The notes under the pieces are model-generated. The model was not told the origin of the DNA and searched no databases. It was given only the letters and a program-made list of their open reading frames with translations. DNA of 35,525 nt from JBBDYH01 sp040901795 (GTDB lineage Bacteria; Planctomycetota; Planctomycetia; Pirellulales; JALHPA01): assembly GCA_040901795.1 (NCBI GenBank), contig JBBDYH010000052.1, positions 1 through 35,525 on the forward strand. Direction: 5' to 3'. This document shows, in pieces, positions 1-6,407 of the stretch (the stretch's first letter is position 1; each line of letters starts with the position of its first letter). The position numbers were made by a program, and so were the translations under genes.

Positions 1-2
1 AC

Positions 3-239
3 ATGACCCCTGAAAACCCGACAAAACTACCACCGCAAAACGGGAATGCACCCCTGCTAATCGACACGTTGACCACCGGAAACCGGATCGTCATTACGCG
101 AAACGACGAGCCGGTCGCACAGCTCATCCCAGTACCACCGCCGCAGCCGATCCTCGTCTTTGGTGGTTGCCGCGGCATGTTGACGGTCGTGGCTGATGAC
201 GATGAGCACCTCAAAGACTTTGAAGAATACATGCCATGA
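3..239 (+). CDS. Phd/VapB-type antitoxin of a type II toxin-antitoxin pair
   Basis: A 78-residue protein. The segment around residues 19-45 (LIDTL...GNRIVITRNDEPVAQLIP) matches the Phd/YefM antitoxin pattern, in which a short DNA-binding N-terminal fold ends in 'VITRxxxPVAxLxP'. The C-terminal end (MLTVVADDDEHLKDFEEYMP) is the acidic toxin-binding tail typical of partners of PIN toxins. Its stop overlaps the start of the PIN gene by four bases (ATGA), the usual translational coupling. The expected role is to neutralise the toxin and repress its own operon. The first residues are unlike the usual Phd N-terminus, and the start lies two bases from the window edge, so the true start may be upstream and the N-terminus cut off. 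Confidence 0.75.
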   Translation: MTPENPTKLPPQNGNAPLLIDTLTTGNRIVITRNDEPVAQLIPVPPPQPILVFGGCRGMLTVVADDDEHLKDFEEYMP

Positions 240-623
240 GGTTGCTGCTGGACACACACGCCTTCCTCTGGTTTGTATTAGGCTATGCGCGGCTCAGCCA
301 GGTCGCTAAGGCGGCCATTCTCGATCCAGCCAATGCCAAGCTCGTGAGCCCCGCGACGTACTGGGAAATCGCCATCAAAGTGAGCATCGGGAAGTACAAA
401 TTGCACGAGCCGTACGAGCGGTTCATCGAACGAGGCATTCAGGGAAATGGTTTCAGCATCTTGGCGATCGAGCCAAAGCATACTGCGGTTTGTGGCGACG
501 CTGCCCTTTCACCACCGCGATCCGTTTGACCGGTTATTGGTCGCTCAAGCCTTCGTTGAGCAAATCTCCTTGGTGAGTGAAGATTCGGTGTTGGACGCTT
601 ATGGCATCGTCCGCGTGTGGTGA
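236..623 (+). pseudogene. VapC-like PIN-domain toxin, frameshifted
   Basis: The first 80 or so codons give a good PIN ribonuclease N-terminus: MRLLLDTHAFLW with the first catalytic Asp, then SPATYWEIAIK with the conserved Glu. From about position 485 the frame degenerates and stops at 529. The next frame continues the same family from about 497: LPFHHRDPFDRLLVAQA with the C-terminal catalytic Asp, then ISLVSEDSVLDAYGI, stopping at 621-623. Joined, the two parts make about 128 residues, the normal PIN toxin length. One extra base between roughly 480 and 500 explains the break. The short product ending at 529 lacks a catalytic acidic residue, so it is probably inactive. Either this is a real mutation that disarmed the toxin while the antitoxin stayed intact, or it is a sequencing error. 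Confidence 0.85.
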
Positions 624-647
624 CCCAAAGCAAGAGGTCGACCAGTG

Positions 648-1679
648 TCACCGCTCCAGCCGCTTCGCTCCCTTGCGCACCGGGTCATACGATTTGCGAA
701 ATCTCTCGATCGCTGTCTGTATTCGCCCGCTGTCCTGATTAACGACTGCCTGCTGCGCCTCGCTCAAAGTTTCGCGCGCCCCTTTGACATCCGCCCTCCG
801 CTTTTCCACGGTTGCCGGCTCGTTCCGCGTTATCAGGGCAGGGATCACCGCTGATTCTTCCGCGAGGCGTTGCATTTCCTGCGACGCCCGATTCACATGA
901 TCCCCGGCCGTTTGCCAGTCCTTTTTCGCCACCGCCTCCCCAAGCGCATCAACCGACACGTCGATCTTGGCGATCTGCTCCAGGGCAAAAATCCGCGCCA
1001 GCCGTCCCTTCGCCGGCACTGCCAGGCAGAACGAAATCAGCAGTGTCGCGGCCGTGAGCCAGACGACGGCCATCAGTGCGACGGCCACCGTGCCCAGCGC
1101 CGAAAGCCGCATCAGCGTCTTGTTCTCGCTCCGCACGCGCCACTCGAACAACCCCCACGCCCCCGCCGCCAGCAGCACCCACCACGTCGCGTGCTCTGCG
1201 ACCTGGTGGAAATCGTTCAGCCACGACAGCATCCACGACACGCCTTGCTCGTCGATGATCGCCGGATCGATCAAGCCGTCTCGCATGAGCTGGTTGAACT
1301 TTGGCACAATAAACAGCTCGATGCCGGTGATGAGCAGCACCGCCAGCGCGATCACCACCACGATTGCCGCGGTTGCCCACGTCGTCCACAGCCATTTTGC
1401 TCGCATCGTCTTCTCCTTCCAATCGAGGGCCTTATCGATCACCACCGCCATGACGCGGTGTCCGTGCGTCGCTTCCAACTCCGTTCGCATTTCCTCGGGC
1501 TTGCCAAACTCCGCCAGTGCGCGGGCGAGCGCTTCGTCCTCCGACAACCCGCCAGTGCGGTGCTTGGCCGCGGCATCCAGCAAATGCTCGCGCAGCTCTT
1601 GCCGCACGTGCCGCCGCAGCGACCGCGGTCCGCCGATGCTGCGGCACACCTGGTCCAGGTACTGCTCAAGCTTGTCCAT
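648..1679 (-). CDS. HAAS/DUF1700-type membrane protein paired with PadR
   Basis: 343 residues. Residues 1-75 form a helical N-terminal domain (MDKLEQYLDQV...LRRHVRQELREHLLD, then EDEALARALAEFGKPEEM) of the HAAS/'permease prefix' type. This domain commonly occurs in membrane proteins encoded next to PadR regulators. Hydrophobic segments follow at about 96-125, near 165-180 (WWVLLAAGAWGLF) and about 195-220. The segment FIVPKFNQLMRDG between membrane helices faintly resembles GspF/PilC proteins. The C-terminal 110 residues are hydrophilic and helical, probably coiled coil. The gene starts 14 bases inside the end of padR, so the two are co-transcribed. Function is unknown; by analogy it is the effector or sensor regulated by the PadR protein. 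Confidence 0.75.
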   Translation of the reverse strand: MDKLEQYLDQVCRSIGGPRSLRRHVRQELREHLLDAAAKHRTGGLSEDEALARALAEFGKPEEMRTELEATHGHRVMAVVIDKALDWKEKTMRAKWLWTTWATAAIVVVIALAVLLITGIELFIVPKFNQLMRDGLIDPAIIDEQGVSWMLSWLNDFHQVAEHATWWVLLAAGAWGLFEWRVRSENKTLMRLSALGTVAVALMAVVWLTAATLLISFCLAVPAKGRLARIFALEQIAKIDVSVDALGEAVAKKDWQTAGDHVNRASQEMQRLAEESAVIPALITRNEPATVEKRRADVKGARETLSEAQQAVVNQDSGRIQTAIERFRKSYDPVRKGAKRLER

Positions 1680-2031
1680 CGGACTTCTCCAGAATGCGGT
1701 TCACCGCCTGGCAAAGCTCACCCCACGATTCCACTTTCTCTGTGAGCGCCCCGCGTCCTTTTTTGGTGATATGGTAATAGCGCCGTTTGCGCCCCGTCTC
1801 CTTCTCTTCCCATTTGCCAACGATCAATCCGCCTTGCTCCATTTTGTGCAAGCTCGGGTACAGCGACCCCTCGCGCCAGGTGAGCGCTCCATCGGTCTCG
1901 CGATGCACGGTGGCGGCGATCTCGTAGCCGTACATCGCCTTGCGGCTCAACAGCGACAGGATCAACAGCGACAGCGTGCCTTTGAGAAGCTCAGTGTCCA
2001 TCCGCGGCGTGACCAAAGGATTCCGATACAT
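1666..2031 (-). CDS. PadR-family transcriptional regulator
   Basis: A winged-helix repressor. The diagnostic N-terminus MDTELLKGTLSLLIL, then MYGYEIA, the wing-helix EGSLYPSLHKMEQGGLI and the C-terminal RKRRYYHITKKGRGAL are all classic PadR. These proteins usually repress their own operon and a neighbouring membrane protein or transporter until a ligand releases them. Two starts are possible. The ATG at 2031 has AAGGAG four bases upstream and gives 121 residues. The ATG at 2001 begins exactly at the family-conserved MDTELL and gives 111 residues but lacks a clear ribosome site. I chose 2031. The end overlaps the HAAS gene by 14 bases. A near-consensus promoter lies immediately upstream. Confidence 0.9.
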   Translation of the reverse strand: MYRNPLVTPRMDTELLKGTLSLLILSLLSRKAMYGYEIAATVHRETDGALTWREGSLYPSLHKMEQGGLIVGKWEEKETGRKRRYYHITKKGRGALTEKVESWGELCQAVNRILEKSDGQA

Positions 2032-2044
2032 TGGACTCCTTGGT

Positions 2045-2072
2045 ATTATCCGCGGCTGGCTACGTCTGTCAA
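2045..2072 (-). promoter_or_regulatory. Predicted sigma-70-type promoter of the padR operon
   Basis: On the minus strand a perfect TTGACA (2072-2067) is separated by 16 bases from GATAAT (2050-2045), one mismatch from the -10 consensus. Initiation about seven bases downstream would fall near 2038, only a few bases ahead of the ATG at 2031 and within the AAGGAG at 2041-2036. The leader would therefore be very short for the 2031 start, or about 37 bases for the 2001 start. Seen in sequence only; activity is inferred. Confidence 0.6.
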
Positions 2073-2133
2073 GCGATCTGCGAACAATTTCTCGATACCA
2101 CGCTCCGCCGGGACCGCCGCGTTTTGGATTTCT

Positions 2134-2216
2134 CGGTCCCAGTCTCTGCCTGGGACCGCACTGCCCACGAAGCTCTGCTTCGCAACCTTCGTTTCCTTCG
2201 TTCCCTTCTGTTAAAC
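2134..2216. repeat. Intergenic hairpins and dispersed CTTCGTT repeat
   Basis: Three short elements lie between the divergent padR and GNAT genes. A perfect 9-bp inverted repeat (CGGTCCCAG, 2134-2142, with its complement at 2150-2158) encloses a 7-base loop. A 6-bp hairpin (CGAAGC, 2168-2173 and 2177-2182) has loop TCT. The pyrimidine-rich stretch at 2186-2216 recurs with few changes at 25656-25686. The first hairpin is built like the one at 25400-25424, so these look like members of dispersed repeat families rather than gene-specific terminators. Confidence 0.65.
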
Positions 2217-2276
2217 TCAGTTCGCTCGAGTCAGTGTTTAAGGTGGAAACGAAGTTGAAATCCCCTGCGCAATGTG

Positions 2277-2837
2277 ATGGAAAGCGATCGGCCAATCTCC
2301 TGCCGGCAGCAGCTCGATCCGGTCGCTTACTTATCGGAGCCGGATCGCGAAGCCATCCGCTTGCTGTCGCTCGCCGTCTATCCGCCCGAGACTTTGGCCG
2401 ACTGGCCCGGCCGGCACATCGAGTGGTCGCCGCCCGAATGGTGCGTTCCCCTCTGGAACGAAGATGGGACGCTCGTCTCCTACGTCGGAGTCCATTTGCG
2501 CGACGCGCTGTGCGAAGAACATCCCGTCCGAATCGGCGGCGTCGGCGGTGTCAAAACACACCCCACCGCCCGGGGCCGCGGCTTGGCAAGTCTAGGCGTT
2601 CGACGCGCGGTTGAATTCTTCGGCCAACAGCCAAACATCGACTTCGCACTCCTGGTCTGCGAGCCGCGTCTGCTTGGTTTTTATTCGCGTCTCGGCTGGC
2701 GCGAGTTCAACGGACGGCTGCTGGTTCAGCAGCATGGAGCGTCGGCGGAGTTTACGTTCAATCGTGTGATGACGCATCCCATTCGTGCAGAGGCTCCGAC
2801 CGTCGGGGTCATCGACCTGCGCGGCCCGCCGTGGTGA
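2277..2837 (+). CDS. GNAT-family N-acetyltransferase
   Basis: 186 residues from ATG 2277 (a GTG directly before it, at 2274, is an alternative). The acetyl-CoA binding element is visible as GGVGGVKTHPTARGRGLASLGV, the (R/Q)xxGxG/A pattern here as RGRGLA, near residues 90-110. It is followed by the typical alpha-helix and the LLVCEPRLLGFYSRLGWREF strand-turn common to GNATs, where the Tyr often acts as general acid. The overall look recalls GNATs of the aminoglycoside 2'-acetyltransferase/Eis type, but the substrate cannot be read from sequence. No strong Shine-Dalgarno site is visible. It stands alone between two repeat-rich spacers. Confidence 0.8.
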   Translation: MESDRPISCRQQLDPVAYLSEPDREAIRLLSLAVYPPETLADWPGRHIEWSPPEWCVPLWNEDGTLVSYVGVHLRDALCEEHPVRIGGVGGVKTHPTARGRGLASLGVRRAVEFFGQQPNIDFALLVCEPRLLGFYSRLGWREFNGRLLVQQHGASAEFTFNRVMTHPIRAEAPTVGVIDLRGPPW

Positions 2838-2910
2838 TTCGTGATTTCAATGACTGTCCTGCTTCACGTGGAACTGAAATTCGAGTAAACACGGCAGGTC
2901 CCGCAGCTCG

Positions 2911-3016
2911 CCACCACCCCGCTTGCCGGGGCGGAGCGATGTTTGCAAACCAGAACTCGTACCCGTTGCATCGCTCGGCCACCGCCCGCCTCGTGCGGGC
3001 GGGGCCATGTTTGCAG
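2911..3016. repeat. Two GC-rich dispersed hairpin repeats
   Basis: The spacer between the GNAT and the oxidoreductase (2838-3146) holds no convincing gene. It carries two related elements. The first has CCCCG (2917-2921), loop CTTGC and CGGGG (2927-2931), followed by GCGATGTTTGCAAACCAGAA. The second has CCGCCCGC (2982-2989), a 5-base loop and GCGGGCGG (2995-3002), followed by GCCATGTTTGCAG. The same hairpin-plus-'TGTTTG' plan recurs at 22636-22660 and 22705-22729, so this is a dispersed family in the genome. Confidence 0.7.
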
Positions 3017-3146
3017 CGGTGCCGGGGATGCCTTTCCCCTTTTGTTACTACCGGCCAGCAACCACTAGCCACCAGCCGCGTACAGACCGATAATCAGCGC
3101 GCCCGTCATCGTACACACCAGACCGCAAAACATGAGGGACCATCCC

Positions 3147-4592
3147 ATGTCCAGCCTCACCCGCCGCCGGTTTTTCGAAGATTCGCTTCTAGCCACGGCC
3201 GCGGCTGCCGCCGCCGCATCGGCGCCCAGAGTGCTCGTCGGTGCAGACCAGGACGAAAGCAAAGGCCCCAACGACACGCTCACCGCCGCCATCATCGGCT
3301 GCGGCATCCGAGGCAAGCAGCACGCCAGCGAGCTCGCCAAATTGAAGGACTGTCAGATCGCCTACGTCTGCGATCCCGATAGAGACCGCGCGGCGGAGCT
3401 GGCCAATACCGTCGGCCAAAAGCAAGGCCGCGAACCCAAGGCCGTCCAGGACCTCCGCAATGTGTTCGATGACAAGTCCATCGACGTGGTCTTCGTCGCC
3501 ACGCCGAATCACTGGCACGCGCTGGCCGCGATCTGGGCCATGCAGTCCGGCAAAGACGTCTATGTTGAAAAACCTGTCAGCCACAACGTCAGCGAAGGTC
3601 GCCGCATCGTGCAGGTCGCCCGCAAGCTCGGCCGCATTTGCCAGGGTGGCACGCAGTACCGCTCCAGCGGCTCATGGATGCCGGCCATCGAATACCTCCG
3701 TGAGGGCAAGCTCGGCGAGGTAAAGCTGGCCAAAAGCATCGTCTACGGCCGCCGCGGCTCGATCGGCGCCCCCGGCACGTACGAAGTCCCGCCGAGCGTC
3801 GATTACAACCTCTTCATGGGACCGGCGCCGTTGGATCCGCTGAAGCGACCAAAACTTCATTACGACTGGCACTGGGTCTGGAACACCGGCAACGGCGAAT
3901 TGGGCAACAACAACATCCACACCCTCGACATCTGCCGCTGGGGCCTCGGCGTGACGGGCTTGGGCCGTGCCGTGCTCAGCTACGGCGGGCGGCTGGGGTA
4001 CATCGACGCCGGACAGACGCCCAACACGCAGGTCTGCGTCTTCGATTTCAGCGACAAGACCATCGTCTCGGAGACGCGCGGGTTGAAGACCGAGCCGTTC
4101 CAGCCTAAAACCGGCTGCATCTTCTACGGCGCCGAAGGCATCATCGCGGGCGGTTCGCTTTTCGACCACGAGGGCAACCTGGTTCGCGCCTTCGAGGGCA
4201 AGTCGCAAAACCACTTCGCGAACTTCCTGAAGGCGGTCCGCAGCCGCCAGGTTTCGGATCTCAACGCCGACATCCTCGAAGGCCATCAATCGACGGCACT
4301 GTGCCACATCGGCAACATTTCGTACCGCCTCGGCCGTCATGCGTCGGTCGACGAGATCCAACAACAGTTGGGGCAACTAAAAGTCCACGACGACGTCCAG
4401 GAGACGCTCGAACGGACCACCAGGCACATCGGCGACAACAAGCTGGATCTCACGCAGGCGCCATTGACGCTGGGTACGCTCCTGCGAATCGACAGCGACC
4501 GCGAAGCCTTCGTCGACAACTCCCCCGCTGATGCGCTCCTCACGCGCGAGTACCGCCGGCCGTTCGTGGTGCCCGCAGATAGCGAAATCTGA
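3147..4592 (+). CDS. Tat-exported Gfo/Idh/MocA-family oxidoreductase
   Basis: 481 residues. The N-terminus (SLTRRRFFEDSLLATAAAAAAA) is a twin-arginine signal, so the folded enzyme is probably exported to the periplasm. A Rossmann NAD(P)-binding motif AAIIGCGIRG follows at about residue 47, then the family signatures VVFVATPNHWHA and VYVEKPVSHN, whose Lys is the usual catalytic residue. The C-terminal half contains the substrate-domain patterns DWHWVWNTGNGELGNNNIHTLD. Such enzymes oxidise or reduce sugars, cyclitols or derivatives, and planctomycetes carry many secreted paralogues. I chose ATG 3147 over 3132 because GAGGGA lies seven bases before it and because the Tat motif then sits at the N-terminus. 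The substrate is unknown. Confidence 0.9.
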   Translation: MSSLTRRRFFEDSLLATAAAAAAASAPRVLVGADQDESKGPNDTLTAAIIGCGIRGKQHASELAKLKDCQIAYVCDPDRDRAAELANTVGQKQGREPKAVQDLRNVFDDKSIDVVFVATPNHWHALAAIWAMQSGKDVYVEKPVSHNVSEGRRIVQVARKLGRICQGGTQYRSSGSWMPAIEYLREGKLGEVKLAKSIVYGRRGSIGAPGTYEVPPSVDYNLFMGPAPLDPLKRPKLHYDWHWVWNTGNGELGNNNIHTLDICRWGLGVTGLGRAVLSYGGRLGYIDAGQTPNTQVCVFDFSDKTIVSETRGLKTEPFQPKTGCIFYGAEGIIAGGSLFDHEGNLVRAFEGKSQNHFANFLKAVRSRQVSDLNADILEGHQSTALCHIGNISYRLGRHASVDEIQQQLGQLKVHDDVQETLERTTRHIGDNKLDLTQAPLTLGTLLRIDSDREAFVDNSPADALLTREYRRPFVVPADSEI

Positions 4593-4641
4593 CCGCAAAG
4601 CGTAAGCCGCCAATCACGTCGAACCTATAAGCGACGCAAAG

Positions 4642-5628
4642 ATGACGGGCGATACAGCACAACCGATGTTGTCTCACGGCAAGGCCGTTCCATGGCTCGG
4701 CCCACCTTCGGGAATGCCGATCCCCAACCGTTTGAACATCGCGCTCGTGGCCGGCACGGTGACCGCTGCGGTCAGCTTGCTGTACCTCGCCTCGCACGTC
4801 GAGCAAGCTTGGGCGGTTTTCATCGTGGGCATTGTGTATTCGTACGTAATGTTGACTGGCTATGCGCTGATGCACGAGGCCACGCACGGCAACCTACACT
4901 CCTCGCAGCGCTGGAACTACTGGCTGGGTGTCGCCGCAGGCACGTTTTTTCCGGTCCCCTTCAGCATGGTCCGCACGACGCATCAAGGGCACCACCTGCG
5001 CAATCGCACCGACTTTGAGATGTTCGACCTCTACTACCCGGGCGACAATCGGCTGGTGAAATATGCGCAGTGGTATTCGATCCTCTGCGGTCTGTTCTGG
5101 CCAATCGTGCCGCTGGGCGCCGTGTTAACCGCCATCTGGCCGGGCCTTTTGCAATTGCGGCCGTTCCAGCGGGCGCGCTCGTCCAGCTATCTGGTGGGCG
5201 ATATCCACGCGTCGGACTTACGGATGATCCGCGGCGAAGTCGTGTTGATTGTCGCGCTGTTTGCGGCGTTGTTTTACTTGCTGGATCTGCGGTGGATTCC
5301 GACGCTGGTGCTCTACGCCTGCTTCGCGGTCAACTGGTCCACGCGACAGTACGTCGGCCACGCCTTCTCACACCGCCACGTCATCGACGGGGCGTGGAAC
5401 CTCAAGCACAACCGGCTGATGAGCTGGATCTTGCTGCACGGCGAGTACGACCTTAACCATCATCGCCGGCCCGACGTGCCGTGGTATTATCTGCCCACGC
5501 TCTCGCCGCGCGACGAACCGCGCGTGAGCTACTTCCGGCAGTATTGGAGGCTGTGGGGGGGGCCGCGACCCAATGCGGAGCCTGCCCCCGAGGCGTTGGC
5601 GGATCTGCCGCTGTCGGTGCATCCATGA
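4642..5628 (+). CDS. Membrane fatty-acid desaturase-like di-iron protein
   Basis: 328 residues with several hydrophobic segments (about 33-50, 58-76, 95-108, 150-170, 205-235). Histidine clusters typical of the membrane desaturase/hydroxylase superfamily are present: HEATH at 78-82, HQGHH at 114-118, and a degenerate third box DLNHHRRPDVPW near 271. Additional histidines occur in GHAFSHRHV. These bind two irons that activate oxygen to desaturate or hydroxylate an acyl or carotenoid chain. The C-terminal box lacks the usual final HH spacing, so regiochemistry and substrate are open. The stop overlaps the PAP2 start by four bases (ATGA), so the two are co-translated. It follows the oxidoreductase by only 49 bases and may share its transcript. 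Confidence 0.85.
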   Translation: MTGDTAQPMLSHGKAVPWLGPPSGMPIPNRLNIALVAGTVTAAVSLLYLASHVEQAWAVFIVGIVYSYVMLTGYALMHEATHGNLHSSQRWNYWLGVAAGTFFPVPFSMVRTTHQGHHLRNRTDFEMFDLYYPGDNRLVKYAQWYSILCGLFWPIVPLGAVLTAIWPGLLQLRPFQRARSSSYLVGDIHASDLRMIRGEVVLIVALFAALFYLLDLRWIPTLVLYACFAVNWSTRQYVGHAFSHRHVIDGAWNLKHNRLMSWILLHGEYDLNHHRRPDVPWYYLPTLSPRDEPRVSYFRQYWRLWGGPRPNAEPAPEALADLPLSVHP

Positions 5629-6407
5629 TCGCCTTGGCAGGGCAACGTTCGTGGTTTCCCGGCTGGCGACATGTGGGGCGCGCGGCGATCCTGGCTTTCA
5701 CGGTGCTCGTTGTCTTTTGCGTCGTGTACGGTGGGACGGATTACCTTTCCCGCGGTCGTACGCTCGTGAAGGTGCATTTCGATGCCGAGTTATCGATCCC
5801 CTTCGTCCCGGCGATGACCGTGGCGTATGTCTCGATGTACGGCCTGTTTGTGCTGGCCCCGTTTCTCCTGCGGACTCAGCGTGAGCTGCGCGCGCTGGCC
5901 GGGGCGCTGGTCGCGTCGATTCTCGTCGCCAGCGTGTGCTTTCTCCTCTGGCCGGCCGAGGCGGCGTTTTCTGAACCGGAGGACCTGGGCATTTGGGCCG
6001 GACTCTATCACGCGGCCGACCGCATCAACTTACGATACAACATGGTCCCCTCGCTGCACGTGGCGCTGAGCATTGCCACCGTGTCGATCCTCGCTCGTCG
6101 CGTCACACGGTGGGTCGCCGCGCTGCTCTGGAGTTGGGGCGCATTGATCAGCCTTTCGACGCTCTTAACGCACCAGCATCATTTGCTCGACGTGGCGACG
6201 GGCGCCGTACTGGGCATCGCCGTCGATTGCCTGGTCTTCCGCAATACCATCAGCTCAAAAACTTCAGGCCAACCCGGCACAGGATCGAACACCGTCGGCT
6301 TGACGGCGCCCACCTTCTGTCCTCGCGCGACACAGCGCTCGACGAAGGCGCTCCAAGCCACGGCGGCGGACGTCGCCAGCGGCCGCACGTCCAGTTTATC
6401 GAGTTGA
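5625..6407 (+). CDS. PAP2-superfamily membrane phosphatase or phosphotransferase
   Basis: 260 residues with about five hydrophobic segments. Two PAP2 signatures are visible: PSLH at 142-145 within YNMVPSLHVAL, and the HxxxD pair H185/D189 in STLLTHQHHLLDV, where Thr replaces the usual Arg of the SRxxxxxHxxxD motif. Members dephosphorylate lipid phosphates or transfer headgroups; the arrangement resembles the branch that includes inositol-phosphoceramide and sphingomyelin synthases, but this is only a resemblance. Translational coupling to the desaturase points to a membrane-lipid role. The last 50 or so residues are not PAP2-like: they are encoded antisense to the 3' end of the GH3 gene, and the overlap of 229 bases is unusually long. 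Confidence 0.85.
   Translation: MIALAGQRSWFPGWRHVGRAAILAFTVLVVFCVVYGGTDYLSRGRTLVKVHFDAELSIPFVPAMTVAYVSMYGLFVLAPFLLRTQRELRALAGALVASILVASVCFLLWPAEAAFSEPEDLGIWAGLYHAADRINLRYNMVPSLHVALSIATVSILARRVTRWVAALLWSWGALISLSTLLTHQHHLLDVATGAVLGIAVDCLVFRNTISSKTSGQPGTGSNTVGLTAPTFCPRATQRSTKALQATAADVASGRTSSLSS

Noticed and set aside
967..2214. 415-residue open frame on the plus strand opposite padR and the HAAS gene
   Set aside because: It is antisense to two genes with clear family motifs; its own product is rich in Arg, Ser and Pro with no domain, as expected from a GC-rich shadow frame.
2809..3072. Short minus-strand frame with NIAPPRQAGWWR, also similar to one at 22281-22835
   Set aside because: The similarity comes from the shared DNA hairpin repeats, not from a conserved protein.
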